Below are positions 7,153 to 15,772 of a DNA stretch of 40,827 nt, piece after piece. Position numbers and translations under genes: made by a program. Every line of letters begins with the position of its first letter. Positions within the stretch are counted from its first letter, which is position 1. The notes under the pieces are model-generated. The model saw only the letters and a program-made list of their open reading frames with translations. It ran no database searches and was not told where the DNA came from. Source of the DNA: an uncultured Granulosicoccaceae bacterium (GTDB lineage: Bacteria; Pseudomonadota; Gammaproteobacteria; CALCKW01); assembly GCA_937965695.1 (NCBI GenBank), contig CALCKW010000079.1:1-40827 (forward strand), in the 5' to 3' direction.

Positions 7153-7389
7153 GGCGATTCTCCCTGTGCCACAACCGGGTACCTTTTTGGCTGTTTTCAA
7201 CCACTAATAGGTACTCGCCTGAAGGTACCCATTTTAGGGTCTATTTCGGGCGTCGGTCTGTGTGACGTCATGTTGTCATTGGTGGACATTATGATGTCTG
7301 ACTTTTCAGGAGAACGCTATATGCATGCTGTTTGCGGTGTAAACAGATGACAACAGAGAGTGCTGGGAAATACGCCTAGAAAGCGGATT
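7153..7389. other. presumed attachment-site region between integrase and tRNA-Leu
   Basis: No gene is visible here. The stretch contains GGTAC motifs three times (7188 to 7230 region), a perfect TGACGTCA palindrome (7263-7270), and runs up to the tRNA 3' end. In P4-type islands this interval holds integrase arm-binding sites and the attachment core usually coincides with the tRNA 3' end (about 7390-7420). The exact core cannot be set without the other end of the island. Confidence 0.45.
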
Positions 7390-7478
7390 TGGTGCCCGGG
7401 GCCGGAGTCGAACCGGCACGACCTGTTACAGTCGGCGGATTTTAAGTCCGCTGCGTCTACCAATTTCGCCACCCGGGC
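7390..7478 (-). tRNA. leuZ: tRNA-Leu(UAA)
   Basis: An 89-nt tRNA with encoded CCA end. The acceptor arm begins GCCCGGG and ends CCCGGGCACCA; the anticodon stem GCGGA/TCCGC closes a loop CTTAAAA with anticodon TAA. A long variable arm and the GTTCGACTC T-arm fit tRNA-Leu. Its position downstream of tRNA-Gly and tRNA-Cys corresponds to E. coli leuZ. The 3' end faces the integrase and is the probable insertion site of the island. Confidence 0.96.
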
Positions 7479-7497
7479 TTGGGAGGTGAAGAACGGA

Positions 7498-7526
7498 ATT
7501 GTAGCAGCAAATTATGTCGCTGTTAC
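7498..7526 (-). promoter_or_regulatory. sigma-70 promoter for tRNA-Leu
   Basis: Reading the minus strand, GTAACA (7526-7521) and TACAAT (7503-7498) are separated by 17 nt and lie 20 nt before the tRNA 5' end. Match to consensus is 4 of 6 and 5 of 6. It would let tRNA-Leu be transcribed independently of the large gene inserted upstream. Confidence 0.6.
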
Positions 7527-7585
7527 CACCGTTTTTAGATTATTTGTTTATGCCTTTCCAGAAGCCGATGTTGCGCAGCTCTGTG

Positions 7586-7611
7586 CCCTGCTATTTAGTG
7601 TCTCAGCAGGG
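7586..7611. terminator. hairpin after the seven-OmpA-domain gene
   Basis: CCCTGCT (7586-7592) and AGCAGGG (7605-7611) form a 7-bp stem with a 12-nt loop just after the stop of the large gene. The T run (TTTT) is on the plus side, so for the minus-strand gene it is at best an imperfect terminator. Confidence 0.3.
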
Positions 7612-7619
7612 TTTTGCCG

Positions 7620-10600
7620 CTAGCAATTTTTGTTGATGAGTTGTAGTTCTATGCGACGATTAATTGATCGACCAGAGATGCTGTCGTTGCTGGCTAGTGG
7701 ACGTGACTCTCCATAACCTTCGGCGTTTGCAACGGTTGGCCATTGACCCGTTGCACGTGCCAGGTAATCAGCAACAGAACGTGCACGCCATTCTGATAGG
7801 GCTAAGTTAGCTCGCTCATCACCACGCGCGTCAGTGTGGCCGTGTACTTCATAACTCAATTCAGGACGCTCAGCGAGTGTCTCGGCAATTTGGTTTAGCG
7901 CTGTTTTACTGGAGTCGTCTAAGTGGTAGCTACCTGCGTCAAATGCAACGCTGTCGAGCACGCGGCTATGGGCTTCACACGAGTCGTTAGCTGCGACCAA
8001 TGCCGCAACAACTGGCTTTTCACCACCACCGCCTTGAACTAACTGCGCTTCGGTTGCGACAGCAGCGCTAGCCGTTTCCATACGCTGAATTGGGCGACGA
8101 ATATTGATGCCATTGGTCACCGGTTGTTCACAGGCGATGCCTTTGCTCAGGCGCAGCTCAATGCGATTAGCGCGGTATAGTGAGCTACTAGAGTCCGCAG
8201 CAATATCACCACCCAAGTCACCGAAGCCAACAGCTACCGGTAAGTTGTCAAAATTACCTGACTTGACCATCAAGTAGTCTGCCACGGCCTCGGCGCGACG
8301 CTCGGCCAAGACATGGTCAAAGGCGCTGTTACCGTAATCTGCGCTGTAGCCATAAACTTCGATAAACATGCTTGGATCTTTACGCAAAACTTCGATGACA
8401 GGTGCAAGCGCATTTTTTGCGCGTGCATTTAGACGAAAGCCAGCGGGCTCAAAATTTAGATCTTCAACAACGCGTTGTAGAGCGACACATTGCTCTGGGC
8501 TTCGCGTTGTGTGATCACCGAGTTGAGCCAATTGAAGCGCGGGTAGTGCCCACTCGTTACTGAATTCTTCTTCATCAGCTTCCTGATAATCAGCGTCATT
8601 TGCCGCTAGATCACAGTTTGGATTGCCGCTCAAAAGGATGTCGATGCGACGATTCACAGCGCGACCATCAGCATCTTCGTTGTCGGCTAATGGCAGATCA
8701 GCACCATAGCCCACTGCGATGGGTGGGTTTGATAGGTTGTTAGTGGCGTGCAGCAGGTATTGGGCGACGGCTTCAGCGCGGCGCTCAGAAAGAGTGAGAT
8801 TTCGCTTTTCGGTGCCAACGTTATCGGTGTGGCCCTGCACTTCAACTTGCATCTCGGGGTCAGTGCGCAGTAGATCAACTACAGCGCTCAACGCTTGTCG
8901 GCTTTGGTCGTTGAGGAAAAAAGCACCCGTGTCAAATTTGACGTCGGTGTGCATCAATTCAGTTTCACCACAGCTCAGCAAAGCTTCATTTGCGGCCGAA
9001 CCTCCACCCGATACAGTTTGTAATTGTGGTGCTTCCACTTCTACCGGCAAAGCAACTGCAACCTGTGCCAAAGCAATAATTTCTTGATCTAAGACTTCCT
9101 GATCATCGACCTCGATAGCAGCGATCTCAACGTCCGCAATCTCAGGCTGCGTCACAAACTCTTCTTCGAGGAATACGGGTGCCGTAAAGGTTGCTTCCGG
9201 AACTAGTGCTGCAACGTCGTCGCATTTATGACCACCGTTTACCAACACTTCGATTCGGCGGTTCAACTGACGGCCTTCAGCTGTTGCGTTAGATGCTCGA
9301 GGCTTACTCTCGCCTAGGCCCGTTGCTACAACGGCATTTTCAACCAATCCTGCTTCAAACATCAGGAATTGAGCGACTGATTCAGCACGTTTCTGCGACA
9401 ATCGACGATTGCCTCGTGCGCTACCCGCATCATCTGTGTGCCCAAATACTTCAATGCTCAACTCTGGGTTTTCGCGCCAGAGTGTTACCAGAGGCATCAA
9501 TGCTCTTTGATCTTCAATGTCCAGTCGGTGATCGCCTGAGTTAAAGCCGATATTGTCTACTACGTGTGTTTGTACACCACAGGCTCCGTGCCCTCTAGAC
9601 ATACGGCCCACTGCCTCAACAAAAGACTCTGATGCAGCGTTCAAAGCTAAGGCTGCGGGTGCAGACTGCGTTTCTGCTGGCAAAACCGCCGCTTCTGTAT
9701 CGAAGCCCGGAATCTCTGCCAACAATTCGTTTGAAAGACAGCCTCTTCCGCCATCCAGCTTTAAAACGATCCGACGGTTGGCTAAACGCCCTTCAGCGGT
9801 GCCGTTGCCGTACATTGGCTGGCTCTCACCGTAGCCCAATGCAAGCGGTGGATTCTTGATCATGCCGGCACCACCAGCCAGATAGGCTGCTACTGCTTTT
9901 GCACGACGTTCAGAAAGCGCCATATTCTCGCGGGCTGTACCGGAATTGTCTGTGTGACCTTCAACCACAACACTTATGGCAGGATCGCGGCGCAGCAACT
10001 GCACGACAGGATCCAAAACACTGCGAGCTGAACGATTAAGCACCGCCTCTCCGTCTCCAAACTGGACCCCGGAAATCACTCGGCTAACAATCGAACAAGA
10101 CTGAGCACCAGCAATCGCTTGGGTCCCGCCATTCAGATCAATCGAGTCACTCAAGGTGGGCTCAGCGATCGGAGATATCAGGGTAGAAGTAGAGCTATTA
10201 GGCTCCTGCTCCAATGACTGGGTCATTGGCTCTACGTCGTTTTCAACCGCAACCACTTGCGCCAAATCATGTGCTTCTTCTTGCGTCAAACCGTGCTCTG
10301 TTGCGGCTGGCAAGACTTCAATATCGTTTTCAAGGTCATCGTGCTGCTCAGCAACCAGTGCCAAGGGCTCCGGAGCGATGGTTTGAGCTGGCGCAATAGC
10401 TGTAGAGGCGACAGCAATTTCGTCTAAAGGCTTGTTTTGCTGTTCTTTAATCACCGCTGGTTGAGCAACGCGATGCTTGGCAACCGGATTGGCTGGTGCA
10501 AAGATGTTGGCCGTCTGCTCAACAGGCAGATGACAGTTACGACCACCCGTAATAGCGATTTCAATGCGGCGATTGGCAGCACGACCTTCCGGTGTCATAT

Positions 10601-12317
10601 TGGACTCAACGGGCGACAACTCGCCCTGCCCGATATAAGAAGCAGCAAACGCTGTTTCAGGTGCCTGAATCATTAAGTAATTGGCAACAGACTTAGCCCG
10701 CAGCTCGGACAACAATTGGTTTTTGTCACGTTTACCGACAGAATCTGTGTGCCCAGTCACTTGCAAGCGAAGGCTGCTGTCGTTACGCAGTGCAGCTAAA
10801 ATCGGCATGAGCGCTCGTTTACTGCGGCCATCTAGGCGATGGTCACCCATATCAAAGTTCAGGCCTTTAACTACCTGGTTAATGACCCGACATGCCTGTT
10901 TGTCCGAACCATAAGTAGCACTTATGGAAGATCCAGGCACGACATCGGGTACTTTTAAGGCAGCCGCTGTAGGAAGCTGACTTTGAAACGTCGAATTATC
11001 TGGATTTTCAGCCGAAACTCGCGTTTTATCGTCTACTTCTTCAATAATAGAGGCTGTTTCGCACCCATCGCCGGCTCTTAAGTTGAGCTCAATACGCCTA
11101 TTTCGTGCTCTACCGGCAGCTGTATCGTTTGAGGCGATGGGATTGCTTTCCCCCATGCCCACGGCGCGTGGTGGATTATTGAAATTACCGACTGCCATCA
11201 TTAGGTAACGACCAACAGCCTGAGCACGTTTTTGTGAAAGAAGCTGATTTTTGTGGGCTTCACCGTCAGAATCCGTGTACCCGCGGACTGTTACGCGAAT
11301 ATTGGGACCTCGTTTCAGCGCGTTCGCCACTCGATCAAGCTGTCGTTTGGAGTCGACCGACAATACAGCGCTACCGACCTCAAAAGACACACCACTGAGC
11401 TCTCGATCTACAGACTTGCACATGGCTTCGTGGGCAGTCTGTGTATTCTTCGCGCTGGAGTTTGGCTCCTCTGCACTGCTCTCTGCTGCCGATTGGGTGC
11501 TGGCACCTGCGTCAACGCTAGGCCCTGCTTTACTAGCCTCGGGCTCAACGACAACGGCTTGTTGCGGGCGCTTGTTTTGGCCACTGCCAAGGCGTGTGGC
11601 CAATGACAAAGAAGCAAATGCACTGCTGCCGCCATAAGATTCAACACCTAAGCGAGCTTCCACCTTATCGCCCAGCCGCCATTGCATGCCGGCGCCAAGC
11701 AACCCACTCACCTCACTTTCGTCTTCGAACTGAATTCTAGAGTCGTTGCTGTCGTATTGAAGCAACGCTGCTCCACCGCGCAGGTAAAAATTGAGCTTTG
11801 AACTGGGCTTTCGAAACAAATAATCAATGGCGATCGAAGGTATTTGATGGCTTGCCGTCGGCGTGTCACCAGGTGCGCTGGCTGGGTTTCTAAACCCTAC
11901 TTCGCCCGCGTCTGTGTAGCCTACTTCCCAGCGCCATTGAGGTAAAAAGTATTTACCAAAGAACACCTTAGCACCTTGACTACTCACGTCATCAGCACTA
12001 AAACCATTGCTAACTCCCTCGGGCTCAATGCGGCTGACGCCACCGCCAAGTCCTAGGTAATACTTGTTGGCAGCGCTGCCACCACCAGACGACTGATGTA
12101 ATTTGAGAGAATCACGATCATCGCCAAACTGGGGTATCTGCAACTCTGCGGCTACGGGTGAGGCCAATGCGCCTGCGAAAAGAGCCCCTGATAGACACCG
12201 CCAAGCCTTCAATAAGGCAGCTGGGCGCGCGTTTATATTCGATTTCTTCGACTGTATTGGTTGGTGAGTCGCTTCGACGTCCGCTTTTTGCGCAACTGCT
12301 TGGCGAACATGCGGCAT
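7620..12317 (-). CDS. giant outer-membrane protein: N-terminal beta-barrel plus seven OmpA-like peptidoglycan-binding domains
   Basis: With the ATG at 12317 the protein has about 1565 residues; starts at 12425 or a GTG at 12446 are possible but lack ribosome-binding sites. A signal peptide ends near residue 57 (ASPVAA), preceded by an unusually long basic N-region. Residues of about 85-240 look like a small OmpA-type barrel (YYLGLGGG, WRWEVGYTD, SIAIDYLFR, FYLRGGAALLQY). Seven OmpA C-terminal domains follow at 300-419, 476-595, 741-860, 913-1032, 1116-1235, 1277-1396 and 1447-1565. Each begins and ends with Cys, a predicted disulfide, and has a GHTD-type motif, an LS-RA helix and NRRIE. Domain 6 reads GYSADYG and lacks NRRIE. 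Linkers are acidic and Ala/Pro/Glu-rich. The protein probably tethers the outer membrane to peptidoglycan at many points. It lies between tRNA-Cys and tRNA-Leu. Confidence 0.93.
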   Translation of the reverse strand: MPHVRQAVAQKADVEATHQPIQSKKSNINARPAALLKAWRCLSGALFAGALASPVAAELQIPQFGDDRDSLKLHQSSGGGSAANKYYLGLGGGVSRIEPEGVSNGFSADDVSSQGAKVFFGKYFLPQWRWEVGYTDAGEVGFRNPASAPGDTPTASHQIPSIAIDYLFRKPSSKLNFYLRGGAALLQYDSNDSRIQFEDESEVSGLLGAGMQWRLGDKVEARLGVESYGGSSAFASLSLATRLGSGQNKRPQQAVVVEPEASKAGPSVDAGASTQSAAESSAEEPNSSAKNTQTAHEAMCKSVDRELSGVSFEVGSAVLSVDSKRQLDRVANALKRGPNIRVTVRGYTDSDGEAHKNQLLSQKRAQAVGRYLMMAVGNFNNPPRAVGMGESNPIASNDTAAGRARNRRIELNLRAGDGCETASIIEEVDDKTRVSAENPDNSTFQSQLPTAAALKVPDVVPGSSISATYGSDKQACRVINQVVKGLNFDMGDHRLDGRSKRALMPILAALRNDSSLRLQVTGHTDSVGKRDKNQLLSELRAKSVANYLMIQAPETAFAASYIGQGELSPVESNMTPEGRAANRRIEIAITGGRNCHLPVEQTANIFAPANPVAKHRVAQPAVIKEQQNKPLDEIAVASTAIAPAQTIAPEPLALVAEQHDDLENDIEVLPAATEHGLTQEEAHDLAQVVAVENDVEPMTQSLEQEPNSSTSTLISPIAEPTLSDSIDLNGGTQAIAGAQSCSIVSRVISGVQFGDGEAVLNRSARSVLDPVVQLLRRDPAISVVVEGHTDNSGTARENMALSERRAKAVAAYLAGGAGMIKNPPLALGYGESQPMYGNGTAEGRLANRRIVLKLDGGRGCLSNELLAEIPGFDTEAAVLPAETQSAPAALALNAASESFVEAVGRMSRGHGACGVQTHVVDNIGFNSGDHRLDIEDQRALMPLVTLWRENPELSIEVFGHTDDAGSARGNRRLSQKRAESVAQFLMFEAGLVENAVVATGLGESKPRASNATAEGRQLNRRIEVLVNGGHKCDDVAALVPEATFTAPVFLEEEFVTQPEIADVEIAAIEVDDQEVLDQEIIALAQVAVALPVEVEAPQLQTVSGGGSAANEALLSCGETELMHTDVKFDTGAFFLNDQSRQALSAVVDLLRTDPEMQVEVQGHTDNVGTEKRNLTLSERRAEAVAQYLLHATNNLSNPPIAVGYGADLPLADNEDADGRAVNRRIDILLSGNPNCDLAANDADYQEADEEEFSNEWALPALQLAQLGDHTTRSPEQCVALQRVVEDLNFEPAGFRLNARAKNALAPVIEVLRKDPSMFIEVYGYSADYGNSAFDHVLAERRAEAVADYLMVKSGNFDNLPVAVGFGDLGGDIAADSSSSLYRANRIELRLSKGIACEQPVTNGINIRRPIQRMETASAAVATEAQLVQGGGGEKPVVAALVAANDSCEAHSRVLDSVAFDAGSYHLDDSSKTALNQIAETLAERPELSYEVHGHTDARGDERANLALSEWRARSVADYLARATGQWPTVANAEGYGESRPLASNDSISGRSINRRIELQLINKNC

Positions 12318-12425
12318 TCCCCGCTTCCATTCCAGTTTTCGTATGATATGGCCACGAGAGCGATTGAGACGTGATGCTCTCAAGCGGCTCGATCCAGGTT
12401 GGCCAGACAGACGAACTTTGGTCAT

Positions 12426-12507
12426 AGTGTATTTAGTCAATCTCACAGAAGCGCTTCCAATTTGTATCCGCCTTAAGTTCAGGCAGGAGCAATACAGTGT
12501 ATTTAGT
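12426..12507. repeat. 12-bp direct repeat upstream of the OmpA-domain gene
   Basis: AGTGTATTTAGT occurs at 12426-12437 and again at 12496-12507, 70 bp apart, in the leader region of the large gene. It may be a pair of regulator sites or a small local duplication; no regulator can be named. Confidence 0.4.
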
Positions 12508-12755
12508 TACTGATGCTTACCGAGGGCAGCGCCAAATTACTGCCGAAACAGTACCTTTAGCTCGCTCTGGGTAAACTCTGAGAAAGACAAATGCAAACAA
12601 AACGCCGCTATTGGCGAGTTGAGCGGTCAGAAAACATTACACAACGGTTATGTACATACGATTTTGGAGAGATAAAGTTGAGCGACCGTGCTCTAGAACC
12701 CAGTAAAAACGTAGTAAAAGAGAGAATTGGAAACTTTTGAAACTTTTCGGAAGGC

Positions 12756-12789
12756 AAAAAAAAACGCCCACATACAGGCGTTTTTTTTT
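12756..12789 (-). terminator. rho-independent terminator after tRNA-Cys
   Basis: CGCC (12765-12768) and GGCG (12777-12780) form the stem core, flanked by nine A and nine T bases, with an 8-nt loop. It can act in both directions; on the minus strand it lies 9 nt after the tRNA-Cys 3' end. Confidence 0.8.
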
Positions 12790-12797
12790 GAAAAACT

Positions 12798-12871
12798 TGG
12801 AGGCTGAACCCGGAATCGAACCGGGGTGCACGGCTTTGCAAGCCGCTGCATAACCACTCTGCCATTCAGCC
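12798..12871 (-). tRNA. cysT: tRNA-Cys(GCA)
   Basis: A 74-nt tRNA beginning GGCTGAA and ending TTCAGCCTCCA, with CCA encoded. The anticodon stem CGGCT/AGCCG encloses a loop with anticodon GCA. It corresponds to E. coli cysT in the glyW-cysT-leuZ cluster, but here it has its own promoter and terminator. Confidence 0.96.
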
Positions 12872-12924
12872 AAATGATTTTTCATTGCTGGCTAACGCCA
12901 GCGACCAAGACCGAGAATGTTATC

Positions 12925-12952
12925 AGTATAGCAAGCTAAACACAAGTCATAA
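12925..12952 (-). promoter_or_regulatory. probable promoter for tRNA-Cys
   Basis: On the minus strand TATACT (12930-12925) is a good -10 element; a poor TTATGA lies 16 nt upstream. The -10 lies about 54 nt before the tRNA 5' end, leaving a leader to be trimmed. Confidence 0.4.
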
Positions 12953-12994
12953 TGCGGTGTAAATAACCGTCATTGTATGCTTAAAATCAACAGC

Positions 12995-13783
12995 TTAGCT
13001 GTTTGGAGCAACGCCTCCTATAGCGTCAGTAATCTGTGAAGCTGTGTCCATAACCGCTGCACTAAGGGCCGCAACGCGCTCTAGAGGCATTCTCACTGAG
13101 GGACCTGAAATTGACACAGCCGCTATAGCGTTGTTGTGCTCATCATAAATATTGGCAGCAATACATCTGAGCCCTAATGCTTGTTCTTCATTATCGATGG
13201 CGTAACCCTGCGAACGAACTTTGTCTAACTCTAACAACAATGCACTCGGTGTGCTTATTGTGTTCTTAGTCAAAGGCTTAAGACCCGTTCGACGAACCAA
13301 AGATGCCACTTCACGTGCCGTAAGTGCGGACAACAGCGCTTTTCCAACACCAGCTGCGTGGGCAGGCCCTGGTCGACCAAGATGCGTGACCATTCGCATC
13401 ATCTGTGAGCACTCAATCTGTGTTAGAAACACGTGATGGTCACCGTTTAGAACCGCGAGATTACTCGTTTCGCCGGTATCTGCGACTAAACTACGCATAA
13501 ACAACCTAGATTGTGCGATAAAATCGCGTTTCTTGAGATAGGCGTTGCCCACTGTGAAGGCATGTAAGCCGACAGACCAAAGCGCTGTTTGCTCATCATG
13601 TTCAACATAACCTTCCTGCCGCATTGTGGTCAGTAATCGATGCGCTGTTGATGCCGCGAGCCCAGCCCCCCCTGCCAGATCATTCAATGTCAGCCCTCGC
13701 TCACTTTCACTGAGCAAATTCAGCAGTTTAAATGCGCGACTTAGCGACTGAACAGACCCATTTGTCTTACTTTTATCCGACAT
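12995..13783 (-). CDS. IclR-family transcriptional regulator
   Basis: A 262-residue protein of normal family length. The N-terminal winged helix (SLSRAFKLLNLLSE, LTLNDLAGGAGLAASTAHRLLTTMRQEGYV) binds DNA. The C-terminal IclR effector-binding domain has the expected GRPGPAHAAGVGKALLSAL, QGYAIDNEEQALGLRCIAA and AAVSISGPSVRM segments. IclR proteins usually control a neighbouring catabolic operon in response to a small metabolite, but no catabolic gene lies nearby: it stands alone between tRNA-Cys and a small gene. It either regulates genes elsewhere or was left behind after a rearrangement. The ligand cannot be predicted from sequence alone. Confidence 0.93.
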   Translation of the reverse strand: MSDKSKTNGSVQSLSRAFKLLNLLSESERGLTLNDLAGGAGLAASTAHRLLTTMRQEGYVEHDEQTALWSVGLHAFTVGNAYLKKRDFIAQSRLFMRSLVADTGETSNLAVLNGDHHVFLTQIECSQMMRMVTHLGRPGPAHAAGVGKALLSALTAREVASLVRRTGLKPLTKNTISTPSALLLELDKVRSQGYAIDNEEQALGLRCIAANIYDEHNNAIAAVSISGPSVRMPLERVAALSAAVMDTASQITDAIGGVAPNS

Positions 13784-14580
13784 TAGACTCTTTTGCCTTT
13801 GATCCGGTAGAAACAGCAGACACTGCTTTTCACGCTGCTCAAGCGAATCGTGAGATATAAATGATTATTTAAATTGCTTTTTACAGGACATAGCCATTCT
13901 GACGTAACACTGGTTTGCAGCAAATGAATAACCCTATAAGCATACCAAGGTCTTCATACTGACAGGCAATGAGCCTTGAAAACGCACTTTGAGTTTCAAG
14001 CAGCTTCCGGAGCAAGTTGGCGTACATTAATAAACCCAAACGGACTGCTGGAGCACAAACCCTCAAAACTATTTGTACGCGTATGCCTATAAAGGCTTTG
14101 CTTATCGTATCTAAGTGTACATATCATTCGATGCTTCAAGAGCGCCTTTCAGTAAACGGGTTGAATTGGACCAAGTCTGTTTTCGAGTACAAAGAGCCGG
14201 CATCCACGACGCAGAAAATATCGGTCGAACACTAAAAAGTAGCATTTTAATGCCAAATAATAGATATTTTCTCCACGCCTTAGATCCACTCAATCCCATT
14301 TTCAGTACACTAATGGAATAGCTCGTGGGAAATACATAGGCAACGTATCTATCTGTTTTTATTCGTTTAAATTATATAGGTGCTATTTTTATGAGATTCA
14401 ATACCACTATGTGGCAAACAATAAACAAGCACTTACACGGAAATTCATTGGTTTGACGTACACGAATTGATACATAAACGAATATACCCACTTCCACTAA
14501 CCTTTCTTTTACGTTAGTTTAGTAATCGCTTGGTGCCGAAGCCACAGAAATTTAACAACCGGAAAGCGGGAGATTTGGAA
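13784..14580. other. gap of about 800 bases without a supportable gene
   Basis: AT-rich sequence between the divergent IclR gene and a small plus-strand gene. Short overlapping frames exist on both strands (13881-14066, 14111-14321) but none has a credible ribosome-binding site plus family resemblance. The region next to 13783 should contain the IclR promoter. It may hold eroded coding sequence. Confidence 0.45.
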
Positions 14581-14751
14581 ATGACAGTCGCCGAACTGAT
14601 AGAAGTACTCACCACCCACGACCAAGGCATGGAGGTTGTCACAGGCGAGCTAGCTAAACCAGAGGTGGTTAAGGTTTTGGATCGACTCGTTCTACGCCAG
14701 TCACAGTGGCTGCCTGCCAAACCCCAAGAAAAGGAATGCGCTACCGCTTAA
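14581..14751 (+). CDS. small hypothetical protein, 56 residues
   Basis: The start is placed at the ATG at 14581 (MTVAELIEVL) because GGGAG lies about 8 nt upstream; the longer frame from 14530 lacks support. The N-terminus MTVAELIEVLTTHDQGMEVVTGE follows a pattern seen in small uncharacterised phage and bacterial proteins (a short helix, then an x-x-x-D/G-x-x-V-V turn into a beta strand). A strong terminator follows 24 nt after the stop, which supports a real transcription unit. Function unknown. It lies in the accessory gap between tRNA-Gly and the IclR gene. Confidence 0.6.
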   Translation: MTVAELIEVLTTHDQGMEVVTGELAKPEVVKVLDRLVLRQSQWLPAKPQEKECATA

Positions 14752-14774
14752 TCAGGCTGAACCGTACTCCCCCG

Positions 14775-14810
14775 GCGCGCCTTGCAGAAATTGCATGCGC
14801 GCTTTTTTTT
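14775..14810 (+). terminator. rho-independent terminator after the small gene
   Basis: GCGCGC at 14775-14780 pairs with GCGCGC at 14797-14802, with an inner TGCA/TGCA pair, followed by eight T bases. Confidence 0.8.
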
Positions 14811-14916
14811 AAAGAAAATTAAACAAATAATTCCAAGAATCGGCCGCTTGTCCTTGTTTAGAGCTCAATAAAAGCCCGATTTGTCTTTTTAAGCTCCATG
14901 TTTAAAAATTTTAGGC

Positions 14917-14952
14917 AAAAAAAAACGACCCGGAAAACCAAAGGTCGTTTTT
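14917..14952 (-). terminator. rho-independent terminator after the tRNA-Gly pair
   Basis: AAAAACGACC (14921-14930) pairs with GGTCGTTTTT (14943-14952); nine A bases on the plus strand (14917-14925) give the T tract on the minus strand. It lies 8 nt after the second tRNA-Gly. Confidence 0.85.
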
Positions 14953-14959
14953 AGATTCT

Positions 14960-15035
<76 letters not shown>

Positions 15036-15114
15036 TTTATCTAGTGTGTTGATCAGCCACAATCGCCGAAACCAACAAAAACGCCCTCGAAAAATCAAGA
15101 GCGCATTAAAACTT

Positions 15115-15190
<76 letters not shown>

Positions 15191-15202
15191 AACGATCAAA
15201 GT

Positions 15203-15231
15203 ATTATCAGCAGATGCGGCTTAGCTGTCAA
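15203..15231 (-). promoter_or_regulatory. strong sigma-70 promoter for the tRNA-Gly genes, inside the end of pgsA
   Basis: On the minus strand a perfect -35, TTGACA (15231-15226), is followed after 17 nt by GATAAT (15208-15203). The -35 overlaps the last codons of pgsA. The tRNA 5' end is 12 nt after the -10 element. This near-consensus promoter lets the tRNAs be made independently of uvrC-pgsA. Confidence 0.8.
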
Positions 15232-15772
15232 CATCTAATTTTGTAGCCGCTATTAAATATTGCGCCATACTCCAAATGGTCAACACGGCAGCAATATATA
15301 GGCAAATCAAGCCAATAGGCTGTACATCGAATCCAAATAATTGCTGCTTGTAGAGCAGTACAACCAGTGCAACGATTTGCATTGCAGTTTTGATTTTCCC
15401 AAGACTACTTACCGCGACTTTTGCTCGCTGCCCTATTTCTGCCATCCACTCTCTTAAAGCGGATATCGTAATTTCCCGACCGATAATAACAATGGCTGGC
15501 AACGTAACTATCCAGTTTTGAGCACTCTCAACCACTAGAACCAAGGCCACCATCACCATTAACTTGTCGGCAACAGGGTCTAAAAAAGCCCCAAAACGAG
15601 ACTCAAGAGACATTCGTCGCGCCAAGTAGCCATCTAGCCAGTCAGTGATGCCCGCAACGACAAATATTAGTGCACACACAGGGCGCGCCCAGGGTGCATC
15701 TATATAAAATATGGCAGCTATTACGGGCAACAGAGCAATGCGTAGCCAGGTCAACAAAGTTGGTATATTCAT
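15221..15772 (-). CDS. pgsA: CDP-diacylglycerol--glycerol-3-phosphate 3-phosphatidyltransferase
   Basis: A 183-residue integral membrane enzyme of the inner membrane that makes phosphatidylglycerophosphate from CDP-diacylglycerol and glycerol-3-phosphate, the committed step to phosphatidylglycerol and cardiolipin. The CDP-alcohol phosphotransferase signature (D-G-x2-A-R-x8-G-x3-D-x3-D) is intact around residues 40-70: DWLDGYLARR, then RFGAFLDPVADKL. Several hydrophobic helices flank it (LLTWLRIALLPVIAAIF, ALVLVVESAQ, IVALVVLLY, IGLICLYIAAVLTIW). Length is typical. Downstream of uvrC on the same strand, as in E. coli, but separated from it by a 400-bp gap, so it may have its own promoter. Confidence 0.96.
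   Translation of the reverse strand: MNIPTLLTWLRIALLPVIAAIFYIDAPWARPVCALIFVVAGITDWLDGYLARRMSLESRFGAFLDPVADKLMVMVALVLVVESAQNWIVTLPAIVIIGREITISALREWMAEIGQRAKVAVSSLGKIKTAMQIVALVVLLYKQQLFGFDVQPIGLICLYIAAVLTIWSMAQYLIAATKLDVDS

Noticed and set aside
7360..7623. 87-residue plus-strand frame
   Set aside because: It runs antisense through the tRNA-Leu gene, so it is a shadow of the tRNA sequence.
14111..14321. overlapping short frames on both strands between the IclR gene and the small plus-strand gene
   Set aside because: They overlap each other, lack ribosome-binding sites and resemble nothing; at best they are eroded coding sequence.
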